Assembly (NCBI RefSeq): GCF_029784165.1 | Contig: NC_073695.1 | Location: 212,999,896-213,063,895 of the forward strand | Direction: 5' to 3' | Length of the DNA: 64,000 bases | Source: Wyeomyia smithii | Taxonomy: Eukaryota > Arthropoda > Insecta > Diptera > Culicidae | Shown: positions 21,441 to 32,175 of the stretch, one piece after another | Numbering within the stretch: the first letter of the stretch is position 1 | Layout of the letters: the number at the start of each line of letters is the position of its first letter | The notes under the pieces: model-generated | Database searches by the model: none | Told to the model about the DNA's origin: nothing | Seen by the model: only the letters and a program-made list of their open reading frames with translations | Translations under genes and position numbers: made by a program

Positions 21441-21599
21441 AAGTAGGTAGTCTTGAGAAAGACTGATGGGAAATAACTTTCAGGTAGTCTTTAGAAGACA
21501 CACTGACAAAACACAAACTTTGCAGCTATAGGCAGTCAAAGACCATTCCACAAGCAACCGAAAAAACGTCTGATCAGTAGGACAGTTCAAGATGCACTC

Positions 21600-22012
21600 G
21601 CCACAGCTGTGGTATGGCAACGGATAGCGGAACGCGTCTCAGCATCGATAGCAGGACCAGGTGATGCAGGGCAGCGGAATAACTAATGGCAACGGAAGCG
21701 TCCATTACTGTGGCAACGGGGATAGCGCAGCGGTTGACGTTGGTCCCAGCATCTATATAAGCAGGGCCAGCTGATGCAGTGTGGCTTTTTAGTAAAATGC
21801 TGTCTCTGAGCGATAGCAGGCACACTAGCAAATGCATCCAATGAAAAGAACGTTCTGGAAAGCTTTTCAGTGTCTATTTCCCCCAAAGAATACTTTATTC
21901 GCACTGCCAGTGATAACGCAAAGATGTGATCGGCATCTTATCAAACTTTGAATTGAACAACAAATTGTCCTTTTTAAGATGAAATGAAAACCTAATTGAA
22001 GAGTTAATATTA
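21600..22012 (+). repeat. TATA-containing CAG-rich repeat, copy 1, right part
   Basis: Continues the copy interrupted at 16363. It aligns by eye with 24617-25035: CAGCATCGATAGCA, AGCTGATGCAG, CACTAG(C/T)AAATGCAT, AATACTTTATTC, CACTG(C/T)CAGTGATAACGC, AAGATGTGATCGG, and TTGAATTGAACAACAAATT. The direct motif CAGCATC..CAGCTGATGCAG occurs two to three times within each copy. There is no open frame of note. Confidence 0.65.
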
Positions 22013-24112
22013 TCTCTTAAATCAATTTACACTTTCAGATCGAAGCAAGCTGTGATCAAGAACGGACGTGAAAATGTTTCTCGTCGGAATTTTTCATCGT
22101 TTTTTCAAGTTTTTATAAGTTATATATTTTCTATCTGGAAAAGGAATGTGTCTATGTTTATTGAATAAAGGCCGCTGTTGTTTTGGTGTGAATTCCGTGT
22201 GTTTGATTTGAATCGCGATGAAGTGTTCCGAGGGTTGTCGAGTACGGTTGGGGATAGTGCAATAATGTCGACGTATTTTACTTAGCCTTCCCGTCGCGTA
22301 ATCGTTATATTTTAAGTGCAAAGGGTGGAGTAAAAGGTAATACGAAATTTGGCGGTTTCGTATTATCGGTGAGAGTGACGTCAATGTTGAAATCCGTGAA
22401 AGATTGTGCAATTTTGTGGCTAATTTGTGAGAGCTGCATTTCTTTTTCGGTGGCGGAGCACGTTTCCCGCTAGCCCTTGCCTTGTCATAAGTGTGAGTGA
22501 GTAAGTGCAAGGTGAACAAGGAAAAGCGAGAGAAGTGCGAGTGCAGGATGACCGTTGCTCTTGCGTGCGGCACTTTCTCGCACATGATGGTTCAGAGAGG
22601 ACGCGGGAATTAAAGGATAAGTATTAGTGTTAGTGACGTTTTGCCTGTGTTTTTTGTTTGATTTGCATGGCAAAAGGGGAGCAAAGTTTTTTTTTGTTTT
22701 TTTTTTCTCTGCTTTCATTTTGAGCAGTTTTATGCCCTTGTTTTATGATTTTTCTAGCTTTTGAGGAAATACTGAAACACATAGACAATTTTGATTTTAA
22801 TTAAGTAGAAATCTTGTCGGTCAGCATGGCAAATAAATTTTGATTGCGATTGTTTTGGCATTTTGTTGAATCTAATTAGTGCTCGGTCTTGTTAGATATG
22901 CATATTTGCATTTTTTAAATTTTCTAGCTATGAATGCATGAAACTTTGCCAGTTTTTCATACTCAGTAGGTATCTTCGCTTCATTATTCAAGAAGTGAGT
23001 GGTAATCAACGCGAAATACCGTGTCTCCGCGTATGCGTCGGTAAGAGGGAATAGAGCGGTCGCGCATAACTTTCCGGGGTAAACGTGTTTTCGGCCCAGG
23101 TGAGCTTTGCTCAACTATGGATTTTCGGTGTGTTGTGACTGCTGAGGTGTACCAAACCATTTATTCGCAGACTGTCCACTCGTAGGTTCTATTTCAGCAC
23201 GCAGTGATTCGGAGTAGGTTCCGTTCGTTCGATAAATATCGTAAATAATTAATCGCGACAAAACATCGTAATTAATCGCCACGAAATATCGCAATTATTT
23301 GCAATTAATATCAGGATTATACGCGACTCGTCTGTCAACGCACACATCCTTCTTTTTCTTTCTTTTTTCGTTCGTTTCAAACGGCGATGGCCAAGCAAAT
23401 AGGCCGTTTTTGAAGTTCTCTTGCTGACCGCTTGCAGTATGTGTTGAGGGCCTATATATTTACTTTTTTCTTGTTTTCGGTTAATGCATATCTGGTTGCT
23501 TCGTAACATTGTGTAGTCAGCTGAGATAAATCAATGAGAGATACGTTTCGGTAGTTGCATAATGACTTCATAAACAGATTTTCGAATATTTGAGTCTGTC
23601 TTGATTAGGTTATAGGTCCGGTATCCTTGCGTGCGCATTATTTTTGCGGTGTTACATCATCAACCGGAATGAGTTCGGATCGCGATATGATTTCCGTAAA
23701 AGATATAATGAACTCGTACGCGCGATATTTGGTATTATGAACCCGGTATTAGAACTCAGCGCATCGTTTACCAAAACGAAATCTGCTGCAAACCTTACCC
23801 TTTTCTCCAACATCCCAGTGATTTCTCGTGGAAGTGCAGAGGTGTTCTCGGCTTCCAATAAAGCGAGTATCACGTCAACATATTCCTATACACACTCCTT
23901 CTTTGACCTGCATTCGGATGCGGCCGGCGCTGGTATTGCCTAATATAAAGATTAAAATCACCAGTTTTTACACATTGAGGATGAATGTTAATCCCAAGCA
24001 TCATTTATTGGTTCTCTGTGTAATTACAGCTGATCTGGCAATAACGGAGTAGCAACCGCGGGCGGTCAATCATGCTCATGCTCATGCTCTCTTAAATCAA
24101 TTTACACTTTCA
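22013..24112. other. ~2.05-kb insert between exact 25-bp direct repeats
   Basis: The same 25 bp (starting TCTCTTAAATCA, ending ACACTTTCA) occurs at 22013-22037 and 24088-24112, bracketing 22038-24087. The insert is less AT-rich than its surroundings and ends with a short CATGCT tandem run (24071-24088). The longest frames (22094-22585 minus, 163 codons; 23644-23943 plus, 99 codons) have no recognisable domain. The long duplication and simple 3' tail would suit a target-primed retro-insertion such as a retrocopy, but no RT or poly(A) is seen. Confidence 0.5.
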
Positions 24113-25050
24113 AGAAATTTGGAACAGATATATATTTGGCTTTATCTCCGTGTTTCAGAACGTACTGAATTATCTTTTCCTTCAGTCATGAGCACAACAT
24201 CCGAAAAGCTTTCATTATCAGCATAAAAATTTATTTTTCGCATAATTAAAATTCAAAAATTATCAAGTCCAAATCATGACAAGCAACTATATTATTGAGA
24301 ATGGTCAATCCTTGTTGAAGCGCAAAATTCGTCTAATCTGATAAGTCGTTAATATGATTGCTTCCCAAGCACGGTCGACAGAATCATAGACCTTGCCATT
24401 TTAAATTTGCTATTTGTCTGTATAAGATTAAGGGTTGGAAATATCGACTGAAATGGCTATCGATAGATATCGATGATTTCCTACTACTATCGATAAGTTT
24501 TTCATCTCTTTATAAGAGCCTGTTTCAGTCGAAGCCGCTAATAATAGTTCTAGACAGCGACAACAGCAGTCTTCCCTTAGCAGCAGCAGTAGCAGTGCAG
24601 TGTATAGCAGGCGGATAGCGGCCACAGCTGTGGTATAGCAATGGATAGTGCACTAGTTGCAGCGGATCTCAGCATCGATAGCAGCTGGGCCAGCTGATGC
24701 AGGGACAGCGGATACCAATAGCAGCGTATAGCGGCCAAACCATTAGCATGGCTGCGGATAGCGTAGCAGTTGCAGCGGGTTCAGCATCGATAGCAGCTGA
24801 TGCAGTAAGGCACTTTAGTGAAATGCAGGCTCTGTGCGATAGTGGGCACTAGTAAATGCATTCAATGAAAAGTTGACTCATTTTGACAACACATGAGCCG
24901 TCCAGTTTTGAGTGTTAAATCAGCTTTTCACTGTTTATTTTATCACAAGGAATACTTTATTCCCACTGTCAGTGATAACGCCAAGATGTGATCGGTATCT
25001 TATCCGATATTGAATTGAACAACAAATTAAAAAATGACTGACACGCAAGC
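24113..25050 (+). repeat. TATA-containing CAG-rich repeat, copy 2
   Basis: Second copy of the family at 16090/21600, recognisable from about 24290 to 25040. TATAAG occurs twice (24421-24426 and 24511-24516), flanking an 84-bp insertion. A further small insertion lies at about 24876-24930. The sequence from TATAAGAGCC through the CAG-rich body to GAACAACAAATT matches copy 1. No coding capacity is seen. A minimal-promoter role is possible from the TATA motif but unproven. Confidence 0.6.
24427..24510. promoter_or_regulatory. 84-bp insertion with TATCGATA (DRE-like) motifs beside a TATA sequence
   Basis: Absent from copy 1 and flanked by a duplicated TATAAG. It contains TATCGATA at 24458-24465 and 24488-24495 and a one-mismatch copy TATCGATG at 24468-24475. 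TATCGATA is the insect DRE bound by DREF, so the insertion places DRE-like sites immediately upstream of TATAAGAGCC. Whether it drives transcription is unknown. It could equally be a small mobile-element fragment. Confidence 0.4.
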
Positions 25051-25079
25051 TGCCGGGTTTTCTTTCTTGTAAAAGTATT

Positions 25080-25497
25080 CTACTTCATCCTTGCGGTCGT
25101 GGCTTTGCACACAACCCTCCTGCGATTTTTATTTTCCTGGAACGCGTCAAAGTGTTGCTGCTTGAGGGTTAACTCTGCCCACATACATTGGCAAAATTTA
25201 TACATCTTTTCAGTTAAATACTGAATAAGACGATTACGACCCTTTATAGAGTCGGCTAATAAGCGGCATTCGCCTCTACGACCAATTTGATAGGTAACTT
25301 TAACGTCAGAAACAAACGTTGAAAGTTCCTTTTTGAAAATATTGAATTCAGAAGAAATAGTTACCACAATAGGTGGAACTTTTTCCTTTTTTAAAGAATT
25401 GACTTTTTGTATAGTTTCATTACTCATAACTTCCATTTCACCAGCTTCTTGCTCAGGCAAAATATCAAAATGATTGTCACTACAGACACTCGAACGA
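25080..25497 (-). pseudogene. Fragment of Juan-like ORF1 inside a mariner relic
   Basis: 25497-25190 on the minus strand repeats residues of the Juan-like ORF1 at 20.7-21.4 kb (SSVCSDNHFDILPEQEAGEM, IVVTISSEFNIFKKELST, YQIGRRGECRLLADSIKGRN). It keeps the frame where the longer copy is broken. It ends abruptly at KFCQCMW, after which the frame (25190-25080) is unrelated and unrecognised. It is truncated at both ends. Confidence 0.75.
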
Positions 25498-26251
25498 CAC
25501 AACTTCTGGCAGGCACTTCGTACTATAATTTTTACCGTTCACGGCACGGAGCGAAAGGAAAGCAACTTTGACATCCCTTTCTCGCTGATTGTCAGCCACA
25601 GCCGCACCTTCTTGGGAAACTTGGTCTGTGAAATGAACTTCACCTCGGTGCTCACTTCCTTCGTGTGGAGGTAAAATACGAAGTTCGTTAAATCGTTGCC
25701 ATCCAGGTAGGGACGAATGACCGTTTGGGGTTAGAGTCCCTTCAAAAGAAATTAATCAATCAGTTGCCATCCAGGGTGAGATACCTCTCGTCGTCCATCA
25801 CCACTGCCACGTCGCGATTTGCCAGGAAAATCGACTTGACCATCTTATTCAACCGCTGTCGCTGCGTCATTGCCTGCAGCTCCGAGACCAGTGGACGGGA
25901 CTGCCGCTTCCTGACATGTATGTCCATGTTCTCCAGATACTTTTTCACTGTTTAAGCGCATGCACCAACCTCCCGGCCAAGTGCACGCAGCGATTTAGCC
26001 AATTTTCCCTCGGTCTTCCTCTTCAGCATCCTTTGAAGCTTCTTGTCGCTCAGGGTCGTTGGCCATTCGGAACCGGGCTTTCTTTCGATGCTCTGATCGT
26101 TTTCCAATAGGGCCAAGATGTTGTAGATGCCGGAACGGGCATACCCGGCGTCCACAACGTGCCGCACGATGTCCGTTTTTGACGCGGCGGGGTACCGTTC
26201 TCTGAACGCGCACATTTCTGAACGAAGTAGCTTCATTTTTTTCGCCATCAC
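25498..26251 (-). pseudogene. mariner/Tc1-superfamily transposase relic
   Basis: On the minus strand 26251-25952 encodes a helix-turn-helix-rich N-terminus (MMAKKMKLLRSEMCAFRERY, SGIYNILALLENDQSIERKP, LSDKKLQRMLKRK). Across a stop it continues KTVKKYLENMDIHVRKRQSR and VVMDDERYLTLDGN (25948-25760), where DDE-family enzymes have D-D-E-x-Y around the first catalytic Asp. Then 25680-25500 reads EVKFISQTKFPKKVRLWLTI. The order fits IS630-Tc1-mariner transposases, possibly the mosquito DD37E-type branch. Stops and frameshifts make it dead, and the 3' part is replaced by the Juan fragment. Confidence 0.7.
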
Positions 26252-26667
26252 AGTTAGAGTTTGACTGATAGAGCTGTCAATTTTTTTTTTTCTAACTCAT
26301 GGGTTACTATGATTGATGATGCATGAGTAGTTTTGTCAGTGCAATTAAAAGTAAACCCAAAAAAGTTGGCTTCATACATACGCCTTTAACTGACGGTGGC
26401 TTCACTATTCATACATATACATACGATAGGTCTGTTCCAATACAACGGAGAAGTATTATAGTGGTATCGAGACAACGAAGCGGATTTCTTTCAAAAGAAA
26501 ATAAGCCATCGAAAAGGCTTCAATTTCGTCGAATTGAAGAATATTGGGCAATTGGTAAACGGAAGCTGAAGAAGAGTGGTAAAGATACCCGGGATTCGAC
26601 AGAAATGAAGAGTGGAACGAAACGGCCGCTCGGGTTAGTGTCTTAAATATGAAAAGTGGTCGAAAAG
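26252..26667. other. Unassigned sequence
   Basis: An open frame at 26323-26646 (107 codons) is basic and has no recognised domain. No repeat partner is seen in the window. Confidence 0.35.
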
Positions 26668-26748
26668 TGGTGGTCTCGAGGTGCGATGCTGGCCTAACAA
26701 GCCAGTCTGGAGGGGTAGAGTCTGTTAGTGTCAGTAGGATCGTAGCGC
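26668..26748 (+). mobile_element. 5' half of a SINE split by an RTE LINE
   Basis: Begins GGTCTCGAGGTGCGATGCTG with GGCCTAACAAGCC (A-box region). The B box is damaged. It ends in AGTAGGATCGTAGCGC, which is the LINE target duplication. The 3' half continues at 30051. Confidence 0.75.
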
Positions 26749-29700
26749 TGTATCAAATGGTGAGTTGACAACCTGTAAGGAGCGTCAAAAATAGCTTCGG
26801 CCCTCACAAGTTCCTATCTAACACCTCCACGAGTCATATGATTACACTAGACTGCCGGTTGAAACATGGATACAACTGGTTGGTGTTGCTTGGGCAATGT
26901 TGTCATTCGACAATAGCGAAGTGAGAAGGTGTGACGCGATCATTGGCGCGTAAACCATATTCCGGCGGTAGAGGAAATGCTTTGCCAACCCGAGCGTCTG
27001 TTCACCAAGATGGTGTGGCTCAAAACAGCGTCTGATCTTCATGTTAGGAACGGCTTATCAACGTCCTGGTGGCAGCGTGGGACTCTAAATAGAGCTGACA
27101 CGATGGTCCCCTGGCGAGACAGGGGGTTGGGGAAGGCCCAACGAGCCGCCCCGGAAAACAACATTTTACAAACAACGTAGGTAAGAGATAATACGGATCG
27201 GAACGATCTGCATGGATCTAGGCAACGAAATAAGAACTACGATTGGAAACTTGAGACATGGAACTGCAAATCGCTCTGCTTTCCAGGATGCGACAGGATA
27301 ATCTTCGACGAGCTACATCCACGCAACTTCGAAATCGTAGCGCTGCAGGAACTTTGTTGGACAAGACAGAAGGTATGGAAAAGCGGGCACTGAGCGGCTA
27401 CTTTCTACCAGAGTTTGTGGCACCACCAGCGAGCTGGGAACCGGCTTCATAGTACTGGGCAAGATGCGCCAACGTGTGATGGGGTGGCAGCCGATCAACG
27501 CATTGATGTTCAAATTGAGGATAAAGGGCCGGTTCTTCAACTACAGCATCATCAACGTGCACTGCCCACATGAAGGAAGACCCGACGACGAGAAGTAAGC
27601 GTTCTACGCGCAGCTGGAGCAGGTCTACGATAGCTGCCCGCGACGGGACGCGAAGATCGTTATTGGGGACTTGAATGCTAAGGTAGGACGGGAGGCAATG
27701 TACAGACTGGTAATCGAACTAGATAGCCTGCTTGCCGTGTCTAATGATAACGGCCATCGGTGCGTAAACTTTGCGGCCTCCCATGGTATGGTAGTCCGAA
27801 GTACCTTCTTCCCCCCGCAAAGGTATCCACAAATCCACCTGGAGATCACCCGACCAACAGACAGAGAACCAAATCGACCACGTTCTAATCGACGGCAGGT
27901 TCTTCTCCGACTTCATCAACGGTAGCACCTACCGCAGTGCGAATATAAATTCGGACCACTACCTAGTAGCTGTGTGCATGCGCTCAAAACTATCGACGGT
28001 GTATAACACGCGCCAAAGTCGAATGCCGCGACCAAACATTGAGCAATTGCGGGACGCCGAGGCTGCACAGGAATACGCGCAGCAGCTGAAGGCAGTGCTA
28101 CCCACGGAAGAGCAGCTTGGCGCAGCTATCCTTGAAGATGGCTGGAGGAGCATCCGATCCGCCACAGGTAGCACTGCTGTAGCGCTACTAGGTACAAGAA
28201 CCCCGAATCATAGAAATGACTGGTTTGACGGCGAATGCAAACGGTCGAGGAAAAGAATGCAGCACGGGCGAGAATGCTGTATCACCGTACGAGAGCGAAC
28301 GTGAAACGATACCGACAAGCACGGAACAGCCAAAACTCAGTTTTTCGAAGAAAGAAGCGCCAGCAAGAGGCCGAGATCGCGTAGCGATGGAAGAGCTGTA
28401 TCAAACTAACGACACTTGGAAATTCTACGAGAAGCTGAACAGCTCCCGAGAAGGCTTCGTGCCGCAAGCTGATATGTGCAGGAGCTTGGACGGCAACCTC
28501 CTTACAGACGAGTGTGAAGTGATCGAAATGTGGAAGCAGCACTTCGACGAGCATCTAAACGGCGAAGCAGTAGAGCGCGAGGACGGTATGACAACTAATC
28601 TTGGTGCAAGAGCAGAAGACATCATGATTCCAGCCCCCGATCTCCTGGAGGTGGAAGAGGAGATTGGCCGGTTGAAAAACAAACAAACTTCCCAGCGAGC
28701 TATTGAAATATGGAAGAGAAACACTGGCTAGAGTCGTGCACTGGGTCATTGTCAAGGTTTGGAAGGAAGAACGAGTACCGTAGGAGTGGATGGAGGGTAT
28801 TGTGTGTCTACATAAAGGGCGACAAGCTGGAGTGCTGCAATTACCGGGCAATCACTCTGTTGAACGCCGCTTACGAGGTACTCGAAGCAGTTCGTGGGTC
28901 ACTACCAGCCGGGAGGGTGCCCGCGCCATTACGGATCAGATATTCACGGTTCGGCAGGTTATGCAGAAATGCCGCGAATATAACGTGCCCACACATCTTT
29001 TGTTCATCGATTTTAAATCGGCGTACGACACAATCGATCGGGACCAGCTATGGCAAATTATGCACGACTACGGATTTCCGGACAAACTGACGCGGTTGGT
29101 CAAAGCGACGAAGGATCGAGTGAAGTGTGTAGTTCGAGTTCCGGGGGCATTCTCGAGCCCCTTCGAAACCCGAAAAGGCCTAAGGCAAGGTGATGGTCTC
29201 TCGTGCTTACTGTTTAACATTGCCCTGGAAGGTGTCAGTAGAAGAGCGGGGATTAACACGAGTGGCACGATATTCCAAAAGTCGGTTTAACTGTTTGGTT
29301 TCGCCGACGATATCGACATGGTGGCTCGGACCTTTGTGAAGATGGCGGATACGTACATCGGACTAAAGGCTGAAGCCAAACGGATTGAACTGGTCATCAA
29401 TGCATCGAAGACGAAGTACATGAAAGGAAGAAGTTCTCAAGAAGACAGTACTAACCTCCCACCTCGAATTCAATTGGTGGTGATGAAATCGAGGTGGTTG
29501 ATGAATTCGTGTATCTGAACTCACTGGTAACTGCCGTCAACGATACCAGCAGAGAAATTCAACGGCTCATTATGGCAGGAAGTCGTGCATACTTTGGTCT
29601 CCGGAGGACGCTCCGACCGAGTAGAATTCGTCGCCGCACCAAGTTAACCATCTACAAGACGCTAATCAGACGGGTAGTCCTCTACGGGCACGAGACATGG

Positions 29701-30034
29701 ACTATGCTTGTGGAGGACCAACCCGCCCTTGCGGTCTTCGAGCGGAAGGTGTTGCATAACATCTTCGGTGGACTGCAGATAGAAAACGGAGTGTGGAGAA
29801 GGCGAATGAACCACGAACTGCATGAGCTGCTTGAAAGCCATCTATGGTCCACACCGCTAAGATAGGCAGGTTGCGGTGGGTTGGGCATGTTGTAAGGATG
29901 TCGGACGACAGCCCGGTAAAGATGGTTTTTGAAACCAATCCGTCAGGGACGAGACGGAGAGGTGCACAGCGGGTAAGGTGGATCGATCAGGTGGAAGACG
30001 ACCTGCGGACTCTACTGGACTGTTTGGTAAGGTA
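26749..30034 (+). mobile_element. RTE-clade LINE (JAM1-like), degraded
   Basis: Bounded by the 16-bp direct repeat AGTAGGATCGTAGCGC at 26733-26748 and 30035-30050. The target is the SINE, whose two halves join seamlessly when one repeat is removed. It has a ~0.5-kb leader, endonuclease, RT and a very short 3' end GGTAAGGTA, as is usual for RTE elements. The leader and the start of the endonuclease are repeated on the minus strand at 47755-48490. Confidence 0.82.
27244..29900 (+). pseudogene. RTE-type endonuclease/reverse transcriptase, multiply frameshifted
   Basis: Endonuclease pieces are FEIVALQELCWT-like (27330), FNYSIINVHCPHEG (about 27535), DAKIVIGDLNAKVGREA (27650-27700) and HYLVAVCMRSKLSTVYNTRQ (about 27960). 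RT pieces are NYRAITLLNAAYEVL (about 28840), HLLFIDFKSAYDTIDRDQLW (about 28995), RKGLRQGDGLSCLLFNIALE (about 29170) and FGFADDIDMVART (about 29298, just after a stop). RKVLHNIFGGLQIENGVWRR follows near 29740. The FADD core survives but several stops and shifts interrupt the frame, so it encodes no active enzyme. Confidence 0.85.
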
Positions 30035-30050
30035 AGTAGGATCGTAGCGC

Positions 30051-30145
30051 CAGCCCCGCAATTGTCCTGTACACTTAACGGTTGGCTGCGAAGTTTTTAT
30101 ATAGTAAACAGAAGATCAACCGAAATGTAGCACCAAGGCATTCCT
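30051..30145 (+). mobile_element. 3' half of the SINE split by the RTE LINE
   Basis: Continues from 26748: CAGCCCCGCAATTGTCCTGT, GGCTGCGAAG, AACAGAAGATC, and ATGTAGCACCAAGGC. It matches the tail of the SINEs at 8393-8595 and 37130-37338. Confidence 0.75.
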
Positions 30146-31805
30146 TTGTTTTGGTCGAATACCAATAGAGCTTTCATCCAAACAAAAACGGAAAAAAATT
30201 CACCATGTTTTCTTGAAAATAAAATAGATGACCTTATATTTTTTCGTTCCTTTATTTTCAGTCTTACACTTAATAACCGTTTAATAATGCTACATACTTT
30301 TCGCTTATTCTTGTGTAATTGCGTTCTCTATATACTTTCGAACGATATTAGAAAAAAATAATTTTTGAGTTAAGGGAAAATAATCTCAGGAATAGCAGAT
30401 CAGCAATTGTTTTTGGTTATAAAAAAGTTTTCACCATACACCGGCCATCATTTAGTAGACATGCAAATCCGTGTAAAATATATGCGTATGTGCAGTTACT
30501 GCAGAACCAGAAATTAACCCTCTAGTGCCCAAATTAATTTTTAAACGGACTTCGAATAAATCACTATGAAGCGTTATATACATTTTTTAAGTTCTCATTG
30601 AAGCTTTCTAGAGGTTCAACTGAAGACCGTCTAAAGGCGGCACTGGGCACTAGAGGGTTAAGGAAAAACCATAGAAGATGTCGATCCTGTTCTATACCCT
30701 TTCGCGACTCTGAGAAACATTTCCATACAGCAGGGTGAAATGGCGATATTGTGCAAAGGCATCAGAGAAAGCTTAACTGCTCAGTGTATTTAATATAATA
30801 TTAAAAGCAGCTGTATAAAATGTAAACGATTTTGAACGGTGATAATTTTTTCCAATCAGTACAATACAATCATTACCTATCGTATACATCATTCAGCATG
30901 ATTAACATATCCATTTTCATAAATAAACTATCTGCACCTATGAGAAGTTTGTTTCGTCAAACTGAAATAATCCATAAAAGCTTTCAATGGAAATAAAACA
31001 AAAAAATTTAAACCACTGAGAAATTCACATTTCAACGCTGCTCATAGTCTTCAATTCTCCATTGATCCGTGGAATAAACATGCAATCTAAAATGTAGTTC
31101 AATGCACCAGACAACACCATCCCATCCAAGAGAGTAAACGCGACTAGTTTTGATTCTCTCGTGAATAGCGCTCGTTCACGCGATGAATCTAAAACCCCTT
31201 TTTTTCTTCTCAAAACGTTTATCCATTGCCGATGGTCGTCCGTCACTTCTTTGTTCACTGTCCACTATCGCAGTCTGTTATCGTTGTGCAGTTGAGACTG
31301 TTGTCCCCACAGGCTAGCTTAGTGGCAGAGTATAGTTAGTAAAACTAGTTGAATCATCAATTTGTGCACGTGCAAAATTCAAACTAAGCTGGTTAGTTAG
31401 TTCGGTGTTCTGCCGGAAGGATTGGCAATAAATCAGGTATATTGAACCGGTTTTGTTGCATTCGCTTGTAAAGTAATATGCAATAGATACCGACAGGGAA
31501 AAGCCTTCAAATAACGACGACACGCGCTAGTGTTCCATATGGTATCAGGTATTTTACAAGCAAAGCGCTGCCCGCGTCATCAATTCGCCATTGATTGCTA
31601 TCCTGTGTTTAAACAGCTGTTTCATGATAACCTTCACAAACCGTGCGTCTCCATTTAATTGCAGTAACGGTTGTTTATGGAGCCGATTCAAACCGTAGTG
31701 CATTTTGTGTTTGATACAGTTAAGGTTCACATATAATTGTGAAGTTATCAGAAGCATTATTAGTTCTTAGAAAACAAAAATACCTAAATTGCAAACAACA
31801 AAGTG
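30146..31805. other. Intergenic, apart from the MITE at 30518-30657
   Basis: AT-rich. Frames at 31025-31258 (minus) and 31314-31523 (minus) show no domain. GTACACTATCG-type or promoter motifs were not convincing. Nothing supports a gene. Confidence 0.4.
30518..30657. mobile_element. 140-bp piggyBac-like MITE
   Basis: Ends CCCTCTAGTGCCCA on the left and TGGGCACTAGAGGG on the right, a perfect inverted pair. TTAA flanks it at 30514-30517 and 30658-30661. CCC..GGG ends with a TTAA target are specific to the piggyBac superfamily. Non-coding. Confidence 0.88.
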
Positions 31806-31818
31806 TATTGAAAGATAT

Positions 31819-32162
31819 TTTTTTTTCTCGCTTGTTTTCCGTCGGTCTAGTTCCGCCACTGTTGTATCCAATCACCGACGCCCAGGGAGGCGACTCCACA
31901 CCCAGGACCCTAACTCACGACCCGTTTATTAACGGACCGGCGCCAACGGCTTTACTTCCTCATGCGATGGAAGGCGTGATCCCAGAGATTTTTCGCCTCA
32001 GAAAATCTCCCGGTGTCGGCTAGGATTGAATCTAGACAAGTTGGGTTGGTTGTGAGTGAATCACGCCACCTCACAACCATCGACACCTATGTCGGCGGTG
32101 GGATTCGAACCCAGGCGTCGAGCGTGGTTGGCGGAGACATTACCAACCACACTAGGCCCCGC
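31819..32162 (-). mobile_element. Full-length tRNA-derived SINE (second family) with 13-bp TSD
   Basis: On the minus strand it starts GCGGGGCCTAGTGTGGTTGG (A-box region), has the B box GGGTTCGAATCCC, a body containing GGGTCGTGAGTTAGGGTCC, and an A-rich 3' end (T-run at 31819-31825). The direct repeat TATTGAAAGATAT lies at 31806-31818 and 32163-32175. It is unrelated in body sequence to the SINE at 8393-8595. Confidence 0.88.
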
Positions 32163-32175
32163 TATTGAAAGATAT

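Larger units (their letters stand above)
16364..21599 (-). mobile_element. Full-length but degraded Juan-like (Jockey clade) LINE
   Basis: Both ends are set by the 16-bp direct repeat GCCACAGCTGTGGTAT at 16348-16363 and 21600-21615. On the minus strand the order is 5' leader (about 160 bp), ORF1 (broken), a palindromic insert of about 0.8 kb, ORF2 (broken), and a 3' UTR ending CTTAAAAACAAAAA. The protein character (ORF1 knuckles with AILRQGK, ORF2 ending NNFRQKSLQSS) recalls mosquito Juan elements; the name is from memory. It cannot be autonomous now because both ORFs carry frameshifts and stops. Confidence 0.82.

Noticed and set aside
22094..22585. 163-codon minus frame in the 2-kb insert
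   Set aside because: Lys/Pro/His-rich low-complexity composition and no family match; no evidence of a gene.
24511..24530. TATAAG plus TCAGTC as a canonical TATA-Inr promoter
   Set aside because: The spacing is only about 16 bp instead of the usual ~30, so TCAGTC is not claimed as the start site.
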